From: Immersiella caudata
Taxonomy: Eukaryota > Ascomycota > Sordariomycetes > Sordariales > Lasiosphaeriaceae
Assembly (NCBI GenBank): GCA_030512335.1
Contig: JAULSU010000002.1
Span: 1,240,001-1,304,000, forward strand
Direction of reading: 5' to 3'
Length of the DNA: 64,000 bases
Shown: in pieces, positions 23,101-34,280 of the stretch
How the letters are laid out: every line of letters begins with the position of its first letter
Position numbering within the stretch: the stretch's first letter is position 1
Program-made: the position numbers and the translations under genes
The notes under the pieces: model-generated
Told to the model about the DNA's origin: nothing
Seen by the model: only the letters and a program-made list of their open reading frames with translations
The model's database searches: none

Positions 23101-23305
23101 CGCTGGTGCCTGGAGCTTCACCCAGCCCCGTATTGAGACTCTTCTCAACGAGACGGAGCACCATGACAGGAAACACGTCATGTACGCCGGCCGTAGCCCC
23201 AGCGCATCTGTCGCCACGGGTCTGAAGTCGTCGCACACCAAGGAGGAGAAGGACCTGCTGGAGATGGCTTTCACCGTCAAGCAGGACAAGTTGAAGGGCG
23301 AGTAA
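20134..23305 (+). CDS. kgd1: 2-oxoglutarate dehydrogenase E1 component, mitochondrial
   Basis: Two exons, 20134-22711 and 22764-23305; the 52-bp intron (GTGAGT to CTGCAG, with GCTAAC) splits a Pro codon and joins RQFRK to LVIFFSKSLLR. Product 1039 residues. The start is the ATG of MLRSSIRALQ, which gives a clean mitochondrial leader; upstream in-frame codons are non-ATG. FLSGNAANYIDEMYLQWKQD near 66-85 is the E1o N-terminal segment that binds E2/E3. The thiamine diphosphate region contains HRGRLNVLSNV near 320, HGDAAFAAQG near 420 and GHNETDQPSFTQP in the second half. The C-terminal transketolase-like domain includes GHNE-downstream SNSSLSEFGALGFEYGYS. E1 decarboxylates 2-oxoglutarate and transfers the succinyl group to lipoyl E2 in the TCA cycle. 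The dense C-ending codon use suggests high expression. Confidence 0.97.
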
Positions 23306-24213
23306 GCAGGGGGTTGGATAGTAGAAGATGAGGGCAGTTAATGCTTCTTGTATTTTTATGCCTCGAGCACCTAGACACGCATGGACAGGTTCGAATTGAT
23401 GACCTCTTTCCTTCTGTCTGTACACTACATGGTGGGTTGGGGTGTGGCATTGTATAGTATTATGAGAAGTCATGGCGGGTTGGAAAATGTGTGCTTGTTT
23501 CTTTTGTGGAGACCGGGATAGGTACCTAATACATGTCTCTTTTGTGGGGTTAGCATAAATACCTACATACACCGCCCGTCGCACTGCGTCGGAGAAGGTG
23601 TGGAATCTGTTTTGATGTGATGAATGTGGAATGAAAGAGCTGGCGAAGGGGGCTTGTCTAGGAGGTCCTTCATGATCGCCCATTGAGACAATTCTGGCAA
23701 CGACAGCTGTAAACATCAAGGTCACAATCGCGACGCAACCACATAAATGCGATTAACGAAAGATTGACTACCTTGACTCCGGCATTGAATACCCCCCTTC
23801 CCCCCAAGAAGAAAAACAAACCAAAGAAAAAAACGAGGCGGAAACTGTAGACTTGCGTGAAACTGCTTTTCGGCCCCATTCGTGGAAGTAGTCATCTTGT
23901 GCCAAGTTTAAAAAGAGACATGGCTGACATGTAACATGCTGTCCCGAGACCTGCATCGAGACTTTGAATTCATCGTAATCCCTCCCATTGGGACAGAGAG
24001 ATCAAGGGAAGAAGAAAATAAGCACCAAAACATGAGAAGAGCTCATCACCAGTACTTTTACTGTGCGGTTGGTTTTTCACCCCCGTCCCAATTTTTGGTA
24101 ACGTTGCCATGTGCCTGCCTTTGCAGCAGCAGCAGCACCTGTGGAATCATCGGATATGGCCATAAATAAAGCAACGATGGTGAATGCCCTCTCCCCCGTC
24201 CTCTTGTCGTGTG
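23306..24213. other. Intergenic: kgd1 3' flank
   Basis: About 900 bp. The first 200-300 bases after the kgd1 stop are probably its 3' UTR. The rest contains purine-rich A/C runs and no recognisable gene. Confidence 0.45.
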
Positions 24214-25290
24214 CTAGCGGAACCAGAAGCATATCAGGTCATCAAAATCGGCGTCGCTTAGCTCGCTCTGGGAGCGTAGCTGTTGTCGGGTACCAACTCC
24301 TCTATAGAGCTCCTGGGCGGCCTTCATCAGCTCGTCTCCGCGGTCTGTCTCTCCAAGGCAAAGCAAGGCCTTTCCGAGCTGGAACTTTGCCCGCGCGATT
24401 TCCTGGCGGCAGTGTTTGTCGCCACTGTAGACTCGCAGCGCAGTCTCGAATCTGAGCTTGGAGAAAGTCGTATTCGCTGAAGCGCATATTGTGCTGCCCT
24501 TCCTTTGTAGCATACGGCAGCATAGTACATGTGGTTCACGCCAACTGACACTTTGAACTGTCGCAGTGCCCTTTGGTGGAGAGAGTGAGACTCGAGGAGC
24601 CTGCCATGGCATCAGTCGGATATTGCCCAGTGCAAATAGAGCGAGTCCAGTGCTGGGCGACAGGTCAGTTATGTTTAGCGGGGAAAACGGCGATTCGTTT
24701 TTCTGATGTATCGGTGTGATGTTGTGTTGTTTATTATGCCATTGATTTTTTACCCTGGAGTTGCAGGGCTTGCTCGATCTTACCGTGGCTTCAGAGGTTC
24801 TCTCCATCCTTTCTGGGGTGGATACAAGCATGGCTCGCGTCGCATCTTGCACCATGTCGTGGACGAAGATGGACTTCTCCTGGATGTTTCTGATGGCAAA
24901 GGACGACTGTGAGAGCACGGCCAAATCTTTTCAAAGTATGACACTGCATCCCGAGGTGAAGTCTACCGCGAGAGCGTCTTCTAGTTTCTGCTGGAGAATA
25001 TCTTCCGAGATTCCGGTTGTGCTTCGAAGGGAGGCGACATTCAACAGGACCTGTCTCAAACGATCCCGTGGGAGAAGGTCTCATCGACATCCTGGCGACA
25101 GGCCATGGTGGGGTTGTGGGCGCGGTCATCGAAGACCCCGGAGAATTACCACCACCTAGAAAGAAAGTCAGGAGCGGTGTTCCACGAGTAAAAAAAAATA
25201 TCGACGCAAAAGCGAGGAAGAAAAAGAAAAAAAAAAACTTACGTGAATGTTGAGAGAGGAACGGAAAGTTAGTGGTCATGGTAGGTGGCA
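24214..25290 (-). pseudogene. Relic of an NLR/TPR-type fungal protein
   Basis: Pieces of one protein family lie in order on the minus strand but in different frames. Reading from 25290: a possible first exon (MTTNFPFLSQHS, GTAAGT donor); RQVLLNVASLRSTTGISEDI then LQQKLEDALAVDF near 25060-24970; an in-frame TGA near 24932; SSFAIRNIQEKSIFVHDMVQ near 24915-24855, like the segment after NB-ARC/NACHT domains that ends in an HRLVQ-type motif; a TPR-like piece LHQRALRQFKVSVGVNHMYY near 24575-24520 in another frame; and ETALRVYSGDKHCRQEIARA through SELSDADFDDLICFWFR at the end in a third frame. The terminal DDLI.FW.R motif closes many fungal TPR-repeat NLR-like proteins. At least two frame changes and one stop codon argue for a pseudogene; introns could explain some but not all of them. 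Confidence 0.55.
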
Positions 25291-25682
25291 AGGAGGGTGA
25301 TGTTACAAATCGGGGGGGCTCGCTTGCAGGCAAACCTAGTTAGTTAGCTCTATCAGTGATGGTGAATTTTTTTTAGGGGGGGGGTTGTTTACATTGCTCT
25401 GCTGCTGCTCCCGCTTTAGCACTCTCCAGAGTCAGAGCCTTCCAAATGAACAACTTCATTTCCTGGTGAATGAGTCCATCCACCTCCCCATTTGATACGT
25501 TCGTTGCACATATCCAAGTCCAGCACAGCTAGATGCTCTAGTCTTCCTGTCTTGATCGTGTGGCTGCAGCGGCAGAAAAGCTTGCTGAGAGTTTCGGTCG
25601 GCGATCTCCCTTTCGAGTCTAATGGAAATTGCAGCGTTTTTAAATCCGGAGACGATACCTACCTAAACTTTTGAACATTTCC
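25291..25682. other. Intergenic between two gene relics
   Basis: About 390 bp with T8 and G9 runs near 25367-25385. No recognisable gene. Confidence 0.4.
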
Positions 25683-25960
25683 AGCCCCAACCAATGCCCT
25701 CCTTCAGCCACTCCTTCTCTGTTGAATTCAACCATCCCAGGTCAATCAGCGCCCTGACCATGGTTGGTCTCTTTTTACACCACAGCGATCCTATCATCAC
25801 AACACTTGCCTCCAGCGGCGACATTGTAAAACTCCCGAAACGACGTCGAGTCCCTATTCGGATACGCCACGAACTCGTATTCGTTCTTGACATGATATAA
25901 GGCCGCCGTAGCCATGAGCCCCGTGTTGGGCATATGCATTCAGAACTGGTCAAAGCTGAG
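25683..25960 (-). pseudogene. Isolated fragment of a saccharopine reductase (Lys9)-like gene
   Basis: On the minus strand, about 25905-25820 reads TGLMATAALYHVKNEYEFVA then YPNRDSTSFREFYNV, matching the central part of saccharopine dehydrogenase (NADP+, glutamate-forming). After a frame change the sequence MVRALIDLGWLNSTEKEWLK follows at about 25765-25700, the next block of the same family, ending at a stop near 25672. The expected ETVIRGTLRYQGFP-type link between the two blocks is present only in corrupted form. Nothing recognisable as the N- or C-terminal domain adjoins it. The fragment overlaps by roughly 130 bp the same region of the larger relic at 33.2-34.6 kb, with clear nucleotide similarity. 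It is a dead fragment, not a gene. Confidence 0.75.
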
Positions 25961-28938
25961 GATTGGGTCGTAACCAAGGTAGCTCTCAAAAGGTGCAGTC
26001 TTCCCCTTCCGGGGCTAAAATTGCAGTGCAGACCACTACCACCACCACCACCACCACCACCACCCGCCGGACGTGTTACCCTTGATGGGGACACTGCACA
26101 CATGCATACAAGGCAATCTGCACAGCCATTGTGGTTCGTAATGGTTTGCCCGGTCGGAAGTTCTCGGAGGAATGTAAGCGAACGACGATGTGGAAGTGGA
26201 AGTGAGAATGGGCATTCTACGCGGGGATGCTGTTCCAAGCCATCAAGGACAGGGGAGTGAGTCTGGATAACGGGAAGACGAAAAGTTCCAAGAGGGCAGT
26301 GGCATAACCGAAGAAGAGAGATGTGGGGGGAGAGCTGGGGCTGGTTGACTGTGGTGCGAGCTGCTGTAACATTTGGGCCCATGATACGTTGGAGGAAAGT
26401 CAACGATGAACAACATTCGCGGCCCAGTTGTCAGTGCTAGCCTACAGCTGGAGGAAACCATCAGTCTGCAAATCCAGTCCGAGAACGACTTCAACCAACC
26501 CTTCAACCATGCCCGTGGACGACAACTTGGAGTTGTGTGACATTACCATACTCTACATCAAATCCTCCTTTAAGCCGGTGGCTGATAATCACCCAGTCTC
26601 AGTTACCCCTTTTCATGGCATCTTCACCATCATTGGTGCGGCTTTGGAAGGACAGGTCTGGTAGCAAACTGCTAGACCTCTGCAGCAAGGATATCAGTGA
26701 TATCCGTTTCATATGTGTCCTCGGTAAGGAAGAACCCATCAGAAGTCCATACTCCGCGCCTTGGTAACTCAACATCCTCGCACAGAATCAAGCTAAGCGA
26801 AGGTTGTGAACAGCGACGCTCATGGATGCTGTGCCGTGGGGTTGGGACCAGGTAAACGTCGATGCTGGTCCGCCTCCTCGATCAGGAAGCAGGCATCCGA
26901 AAGAGGAGTGCTCTTCGTGATCGTTCTGGAATCGGACTTTGGTCGACGGCCGTTGCGAATGTGAAACATTGATGGCCAGATGGGCTAGGCGTGTTTCCAG
27001 ACGCGATAGGGTTGTTTCTTCACACGAGCTGTGTGACCACGCAACCAGTCTTCTCGATGCGAGGGCGAACAATCGTGATGACCGGGGGCGTGTGCTCTCT
27101 GCAGGGTCCCGAGGTTGCGCTGGAGAGAAATATTGCAGGGGGATGTCGGCAGCCGGCCCAACCACCAGCTCTGTTGTGCAACCACACAACTCGCAGCCGC
27201 CACAGGGTCACGATCATGACGTGCTGTTGAGTACGGGCTTCCGCGGCTGTCGTTCAGCAGTGATGCGTCCACCTAGGCAGTGGTTGCGTCTGTCGTGCCC
27301 TGAACCCATCGCTGCTGAGCAAGAGCGCTGCTGAGAAGCACCCTCCCGCCGAGGTCGGAATATTCTGCAAGTAGCGGTTCTGGATAGATTGTCACTGCAG
27401 GCGCTCGAGCTGAAGTCAGCCTTTACGAAGTGGTGATGACGGTGTCTCGCAGCGACAGCCACGCAACACCGCGACAACGCAGCAGCACAGCGACTGCTTG
27501 CTGCACGCGCGCCCTGCTTTCTGTTGGCTGCTGCTTTCAGTTAGCCAACTGACAGCGGAAACTGCACTATCCGTTCCCAAAATTGATGCTGCAACAGCTG
27601 CCGGCTGCTGGAATCACGCTCAACGTCAAACAGTGAAACAAAACGAAGAAGCTAGCGTCGGGAGTTGGGCGGCGTGATTGGACACCAAACATTGCTGTTT
27701 CGTGGGCGTCCAGCAACCTCCATGTTTGGCCCCACCCCGGGACCCAAGCCGCCAAGCAGCAACCACCTGGCGCCCACGCCCCACACGCCCGAAGATTCCT
27801 CCCCTGCGGCGGATTCCCCGATCGGCCACGACGCTAGCCCCGGAACGTGCTGGGAGAGCCAAATGGGACTTGCCGTTCAGGTCCCGGCAGCCTTGTGAGA
27901 TTGAGCAAGACCCTGGACCTCGCACCAACCAGTCACACAGCTCGTTGCTTCGTGTTACCAACCCACCCTTGAACGCCCTTGTCTCTCTTCGTCATCTCCA
28001 GGCTGAGCGAAGGAATTTCGCGCAATGGGAGAAGCTCCTGAGGGAACGGAAGCGTCAGAAGCTGAAGCCGGGTGAGACAGTCAGAGGGTGTTGCTGGTGA
28101 GAAGAACCACTGGTCGAAGGAGCAAGAAAAAAAAAAAATCTCGACTGCCGCAACGTCGTCCGAGCACTTGGGCGTTCTGCAGCGTGCCTTCTTGGTTGCG
28201 CACGAAACATGCAAGCGCAAGGACGGTGTCGAGCAGAAAATTCCGGATTCCCTGTCCGCCAGCGAATCGCGTCGTCGAGTTTCCTCGTCCCCATGCGGCC
28301 GGACGATGTTCCCGAGAATCGGGGACCAGAGGAGAGGAATCCCACCCACTGTGCCATGCGAGGTCAGAGCAGAGGCTGGCCCTATCGAGCTTGCAGATAA
28401 AAGACTGGGTGATGCATTCACTCACACAAACAGCCAAGGGGTGATTTGAGTAACGGCTTCCCGCGGTTTGCTCCTTCCCCCTGTTGGTAGTTGGCGGGTC
28501 CTGCTCTCTCAATTCTCTTTCTTTGACTGACAAACACAATCCTCTCTGTCTTCCTCTTCTTTTTGTTTACCGTCGATTGCATCGCCGTTTTCAGTTCGTT
28601 CTTATCTATATATGACCCTGTCTCCCCGGAATTTGACTTTGGGTTGAGGATCTACGCCGGCGTCTCCAACCCTGTCAGTGTGTCATCACCCCTCCTGTTC
28701 TCGAAATTCGCAGCTGGGGCTTGCGTCCTGGTGCCCTTTTTTCTTTTCTTTTTCCCAAGCCACGTCCGCCGTGGGCTGTCATTGTTGCGGGACGGTCAGC
28801 AGAGAGGTGTCAGTTTACGACAGCTTGTTATTATTACCTCGAGAGCCCTCATCGGTCGCTGATGGGGGCGCAACCCTCAGCGGTTCGACCAGTCACCCAC
28901 TCGATAAATCGCAACTGAAGCTCGAGGAACCACTCAAG
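25961..28938. other. Gene-poor accessory interval and 5' region of the 28.9-kb gene
   Basis: About 3 kb. It contains a (CCA)n run at 26033-26065, A-rich tracts near 28127, and CT-rich sequence from about 28450 onward that is likely promoter and 5' UTR of the gene starting at 28939. Several open frames of 80-160 codons exist on both strands, but none has a recognisable motif or a consistent exon structure. Confidence 0.45.
26033..26065. repeat. CCA trinucleotide microsatellite
   Basis: About ten CCA/ACC units in a row (GGT on the other strand). In an overlapping minus-strand frame it would encode a Gly run, but that frame is not supported as a gene. Confidence 0.85.
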
Positions 28939-31900
28939 ATGACGTTCAACACCGTGGCCAAATTACCAGAACCACCCACGGGCCGGGGGAAGATCGTAGC
29001 GCTCGAAGGGCCCTCCGAGGTCGTCGCTGCCCAGTTGCGACTTCTACCAGTGTCCCCACAGATTCTGGTGCTCCCGAATCTCCAGAAGTACCTGTCCGAT
29101 TCCAGTGCATCGCCACCCGTCACCATCAAGCAGCTCATCTACAGGGTCCACATCGCCGCCGAGAAGAGACAGGCCGAGGCCGTGACCTTTCTGGAAGAGG
29201 CTGCCGCTGATAAGAAGCGCGTCGTCTTCCTCAACGGCGGGACCGTTGGTGCGAGAGTGCTCTGTTTATCTGCTATCAGTCACAACCAGACCGATGGGGA
29301 TCTAGAGAAAGCCGAAGCCATCCTTGATGAGCTCATAGGCGGTGGAGTTGCTCGTCTCCTGGAAGACAAGGAGGCAGCGGAGAGGGACTCTGTTCTGCAT
29401 CGAAGAACCAAGATTGCCGAGGAGGAGTTATGGGAGAAGCTTGGGGGTGGAGATATCGACCGGTTCGACGACCCCGTCCGACGAGCGATGCGAGCTGCGG
29501 ATGCCCTCGACAAGGAGACGGAGAGCTTGCAGTCCCCCACCAACGAAGAAGTCGACACGTCCGCCTGTTGGTTCAACAACTCCAAGACTTGGTCAAGAGG
29601 AAGTCTGAAGCTGCCCTTTATGGACTTTGGTCCCACCACACAGAGTCCACAGCTGCCAGCCGTTCCATCCCAGGCGCCTTACTCGAGATCTACCCAGAGG
29701 TCACTTCTCACATCAGTCGAGGATTTGCTAGCCGAAAGGCTGCGCGCCTCGCCTCCCGTTGCGCAATGGCCACTTGAAACAAAGATCCCTACCTCAACCT
29801 TGAGCTGGGTTAGTGAGACCCCAGAGCTGGACTCGACTGAGTCACAGTCTACAACAGAGCTATTGGCCCATAAGAGGTCCGCGTCTGCGGCGGCGCCATC
29901 ATCTGCACCACAACCAGAACAAGCAGATGACAAAAGGTCGGCATCGTCTGAGCTTGGAAACCTCAAAGCTGAGACCAAGGTCGAACCTCCACCGCTAAAG
30001 CCGCCACGGCGCAAGCGTCCCCCTATGCTCCCTCTGGTCATCAACACTCAGCCTACTGGTCTTCGCGCCGTGCGCTCCCTCGGCAACCTAGGAGCGGAGA
30101 ATGCGACGGGAGGGTCAGACATTCGCCCTCAACTCTGGAACAAAAACCTCGAGGCAACATCATTTCTGCACAGCCTCCAAAATCGCAAGGAGGTAAAGCA
30201 CAAGGATGGATATGTCGATAAGGCCACCGACACAACGGACTTGGAAAAAATTGACGAACGAAAGCATGAGGCCATGATCAACCGTCTCTTTGAGGAAGTC
30301 TTGCCACTCCTGGAAAACCTAGTCATCCAACTCATCGGTGACATTCCGAATCCTCCGTTGGAACGTATCTTTGAAGGATTCAGGAACAGGTCGGTCAGGA
30401 AGGATGCATCGCTTCCAGAACTGGCCGATATCTCTACGTCGGCGCCATCAACGCCAGCTGATGTTTTCGTGGGCATGGCTTTTACAAAAGATCTGGATTC
30501 CGAGCTGGCAGCCTCTGCCCTGGGGCCGCCGCTCACAGTCGACAGTGTCCACGATCGCGATATGATGCACGGTGCTCGAAGCGGCCATCCCCATGCCCAA
30601 CTTGCACATGGGCGCCTCCCGACGCCTCCTTACGATCTGTATCTGCCAGCGACCCCTAAGCAAGGGCTGGACCAGAGGTTCCAAACGTTGAGTGTTCGGC
30701 GGCAAACAGACACAGCTGTACAAAATACACTGCGCTTGATCCTGAGCTCGTACATCCCTTCGGAGGTGTGGACCCAGTACCCATCACGCACCTTTGGCTC
30801 CAAGGCCGGCACATCCTGGAAGCCAGTCCTTTGGAAGCCTGAACCACAGAGTAGTTGGCGGTCCTGCAAAGAATTGGACATGATTCTGGCCATCGGCGCG
30901 GAGAGGGCTGTGAAGCAAGGCTATACCTCGGCGATTGTTGGGCAAGTTGAGAAGCTGGGGCTGGTATCAGGTGGTTCCCAAAGTGGGCGTCTGGATTTGA
31001 GGTAGGTGATCGGCCGAGCAATTCGAACTGAGCACACAACCAACTAAACACATGGCACAGGTACCTAATTGCGAACGCGATGCAGGACTTCACTTGTCAG
31101 CCCCTCACTAAGCAGACTCGCGACAGCCCCTTCTCCAACAGCGACACGCTCGCAAGTCTACTTATGCCGCATCTGGAGTCGTACTTGGCCGCCCATCCCC
31201 AAATCAGATTCCTCATCCTCGAGTACACTGCCGACCACCTCCCAACGGTGCTCGCTTTGAGAAAGCTCATCGGGATGGAATCTGTAAAGGTCGCCGGCAT
31301 CGTCGGCAGTGAGATGAGGCCTTCGACCGCACCCTCTGGTCTTGAAAGGGACTCCTTTGCCGAACTCCGTTCTGTCGGTGGTCTCGAGGCCTTCAACAAC
31401 CCGGTATCCCCCAAATCGACGAACGCCCGATTCACCAAGGCAAATTACATCCTCACCTCATCGGCAACACAGAGCGAGATTGCTAGCTTTGTGTCAGCCA
31501 TCCGCAACACCTTAGCCGCCAAGTCCGCCGCGTACAGAAGAGTCGACGACGCCGATAACCAACCGCGAAGATCTGGGACCAAAAGCAGTGTTTCGCACCT
31601 CAAGCAAGAAAGCACATTTTTGTCGATGTCGACCCTCGACACGCCACCAGCATCACCACACAATTTCTACTCGACGGCGCCTCAGTCCCCCTTGCGCTCC
31701 TCGCCGTCTGTTCGAAGCGGCTCCGGGTCACTGATTCCCAGCACCACGACGTCAGAGAACAGGGACAAGCTGCTTCGTGGCGGCGTTTTCCTCAGCACGG
31801 CGGCCTCCCGGCTTCGCTCCTTGACGCCAAGCAGTATGCGAAGCAAGACGAGCGGCACCACACTTCCGATGTCGATTGACGACGATGATGACTACGACGC

Positions 31901-31991
31901 CGAGGAACGCCGGCTAATGCCGTTGTATCTGCGACGGGAGGCAGAAAAGGGGAACAGCGAGAAAGCCTTGAAGTGGCTCGGCTTGACCTAG
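28939..31991 (+). CDS. Conserved fungal protein of unknown function (often annotated gastric mucin-like)
   Basis: Two exons, 28939-31001 and 31061-31991; the 59-bp intron (GTAGGT to GCACAG, with AACTAAAC) joins LDLR to YLIANAMQDF in frame. Product 997 residues. The start ATG (MTFNTVAKLPEPP) was preferred because the open frame above it lacks an ATG with conserved sequence. Two ordered arms flank a disordered middle: residues 1-200 (KIVALEGPSEVVAAQLRLLP, VTIKQLIYRVHIAAEKRQAE, RVVFLNGGTVGARVL) and about 440-830 (MINRLFEEVLPLLENLVIQL, TAVQNTLRLILSSYIPSEVW, RFLILEYTADHLPTVLALRK). The alternation of beta-like and helical stretches in both arms suggests an alpha/beta fold, but no catalytic motif was seen. 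The tail is Ser/Pro-rich with a final acidic DDDDDYDAEERRLMPLYLRR motif. From memory, sordariomycete homologues carry the uninformative label gastric mucin-like protein. Confidence 0.85.
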
Positions 31992-33224
31992 CCTTGGCTG
32001 TGTATTGTATAATATGGATGTAAGGTTTATGGAGTGACAGGCAGAAGGCGTCATAGATTTTAGAGTCTGAAGGAGGGAAAAGGAGGTGGATGTTCTTTGC
32101 TAGATCCGGAGCCATGTGTACGGAAAAGGATGTGTGATGAGACCTAGTTAGCGCAGCGGATTGAATATATAATATGGTAATGTCACAGTCACTGTCGATG
32201 TATTTGTGTGGTTGAGGAGCGCGACGAAGCCCTCTTGGGACTGCATCTCGCTACCTCAAGTTTCTGTCGGCTTTGGGTTGCCGTTGACAGCTCGAGTGTG
32301 GATGCTGAACTTCGTTTGTTGGAGGCTTTCAGGCTATTGGGCGAGCCACTTGACCTGTGAACTGCAACGGTACACATCTCTCTTGCATGATGTTACCACG
32401 ACTTTTAGCGATGGCCCTCTATAAATCACTATATGCTTCCGCCAAAGGGATTAAGCGCACATCGAGGTAATGCGGGGAAGGCTTGGGGATGGGCGAACTA
32501 GCGAACCAGTTCAGGCTCCCGGGGTGCCTCGTTTTTGAACCATCATTAGGCTACGAATTACTGCAATTTTCGCCTCAGTGGAGGGGAAGGGGAAAAATTG
32601 CACTTTGACGCAATCATCGTATGATGTCCCCGAACCAATCGTGGATGATTGATCCTCGACAGGGCAGGCTCACTACGATTGTAGCCTTGAAAGAGAGGCC
32701 CCAAACCAAAGCCAACATCCCATATCGATCGCGAAGAGCACACCCCTTTCGGATGCCTGCTTTCTCATGGAGGATGTTAAGTCGTGGGAGAAATGAGTTT
32801 GACTTTTTTTTCCTAGCCCCTTGGTCGGGGGTAGCCCATGCCTTCCTTATTGCATTCCCAGGAGACCTTGCTTTCGGAATAGAGGACATAGAAACATGTT
32901 TTGAAATATTTATTTGCATTTCAATACAGCCTTTTCCAAGTTTGCTGCAGGGCTCCCGCCTTGTTGTGGGTGGTCAAACTCAACATGTTTCTCCCGCCGC
33001 GTGGGGGCCCAGTATCGGTGTTTTCGCTGCTTGACTCGGGTCTATGTATGTGGGGATGTCGAGCTGTTAGAATGTGTAATCTGGATATTTGGTGAATCCG
33101 TCCTCATTGAGGTCGTACGTGAACTTTATAAATGCCACAGTTGGCCTTATTGTACTGGTCTATCAATCCACTATCAGAGGTGGCTTCTTGACGCCGCATT
33201 AGTCATGGCGAAAATGCTGTGTAA
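31992..33224. other. Intergenic: 3' flank of the 28.9-kb gene
   Basis: About 1.2 kb between the gene end and the saccharopine-reductase relic. No gene, RNA or repeat recognised; open frames are short and featureless. Confidence 0.45.
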
Positions 33225-33294
33225 AAGGGGTGCCGGGGCTGTTCGTGCACCTCCTCGACCCCACTTGATGCCCTCAGCTTCAAGCTTCTCCCTC

Positions 33295-33312
33295 GGGGGG
33301 GGGGGGGGGGGG
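33295..33312. repeat. G18 homopolymer inside the Lys9-like pseudogene
   Basis: Eighteen consecutive G on the plus strand (C18 on the coding strand) sit between the EIC and REKLEAEGIK blocks. Seventeen would keep the two blocks in frame, so the run itself is a frameshift, as expected of replication slippage. Confidence 0.85.
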
Positions 33313-33894
33313 TTCGCATATCTCCTTCGCATACGGGACCACCACTCCCCCGCTGGTTCAGAGGAATGTAGCCATCAAGCAGCATCTGCGTAGCAATCCC
33401 GCAGGTAACTCCCACTGCCTTTGGACATGGCAGAGTAACCCTCAGGCTCACTAAACAGCTCGAGCGTCGACGTGATGGTTCCTTCCTGCCATCCAGCCGA
33501 TTCGCCAAAAACTTGTGCTGCAGCATAACCAGATCCCTCACCCGGCTCACAGCCACACAGCTTCTCCAGCCGCGCCGAGAGCGTATCGACCAAGCTATCA
33601 TGCATGGGCACGACCTTCTCGTCCGAGAATAGGCCCATCCACCGCAGCCCGTCCAAAAACTTATCCCGGCCGCTGCTTCGGGGATGTTGTAGAACTCCCG
33701 AAATGGCGTCGAATCCCTATTCAGATCCGCCACGAAGTCGTACCCGTCCTTGACAAAAAATACGGCATCGCCGTGGCCATCAGCTCGGTGCTGGGAATAT
33801 GGACTCGCTCGCCGTGCCGATAGAACGTCGCCGAATTACACTGGGACAGCAGCGCACCGCCGGGAGACCATGAGAACTATTCCCGTTAGCCCCT

Positions 33895-33936
33895 TTTCCC
33901 TTTCCCTTTCCCTTTCCCTTTCCCTTTCCCTTTCCC
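33895..33936. repeat. (TTTCCC)n hexanucleotide repeat
   Basis: About seven tandem TTTCCC units within the degenerate second intron of the Lys9-like pseudogene. It resembles a telomere repeat only superficially; the fungal telomere unit is TTAGGG/CCCTAA. Confidence 0.9.
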
Positions 33937-34218
33937 ATCACCCCTCCCATTTCTGGAGTAAGGAACTCACCTTAAACCCCAACGGATTTTCCCCCGCCCT
34001 CTCCCTCGTCGGCAAACCCCCACAATACGGATGAAACTCCACTACGTATCCCCCCCTCTCATGAACCTCCGAAACGGTCTTTACCGCATACGAATGGTCG
34101 ATCCCCGGGTCGAGACCCACCTCGTTCAGCACCGTGATTCCCGCCTCCTTCGCAGCATCGTCCAACTCGCGGATTGCGTCGGAGGCATAGCTTGTTGTTA
34201 CCACGTGGGTTTTCCCTC

Positions 34219-34280
34219 GGATGGCGGAGCGGATGGCGGAGCGGATGACGGTGCCGGATGACGGTGCCGGATGACGGTGG
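34219..34280. repeat. Two short tandem expansions, 12 bp x2 and 13 bp x2.7
   Basis: GGATGGCGGAGC occurs twice, followed by GGATGACGGTGCC twice and a partial copy. On the coding strand these expand the sequence around the TVI..SAIRGK block of the Lys9-like pseudogene and contribute to its loss of frame. Confidence 0.85.

Noticed and set aside
20962..23725. Long antisense frames (365 and 372 codons) inside and beyond kgd1
   Set aside because: They are mirror frames produced by the strongly C-ending codon use of kgd1; their protein sequence is Leu/Val/Gly-rich and featureless.
25663..26403. 246-codon minus-strand frame with a poly-Gly run
   Set aside because: The Gly run is the CCA microsatellite; only the C-terminal part has a homologue, and that is the Lys9-like fragment partly in another frame.
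33895..33936. Telomere-like repeat
   Set aside because: The unit is TTTCCC, not CCCTAA/TTAGGG, and it sits inside a pseudogene intron.
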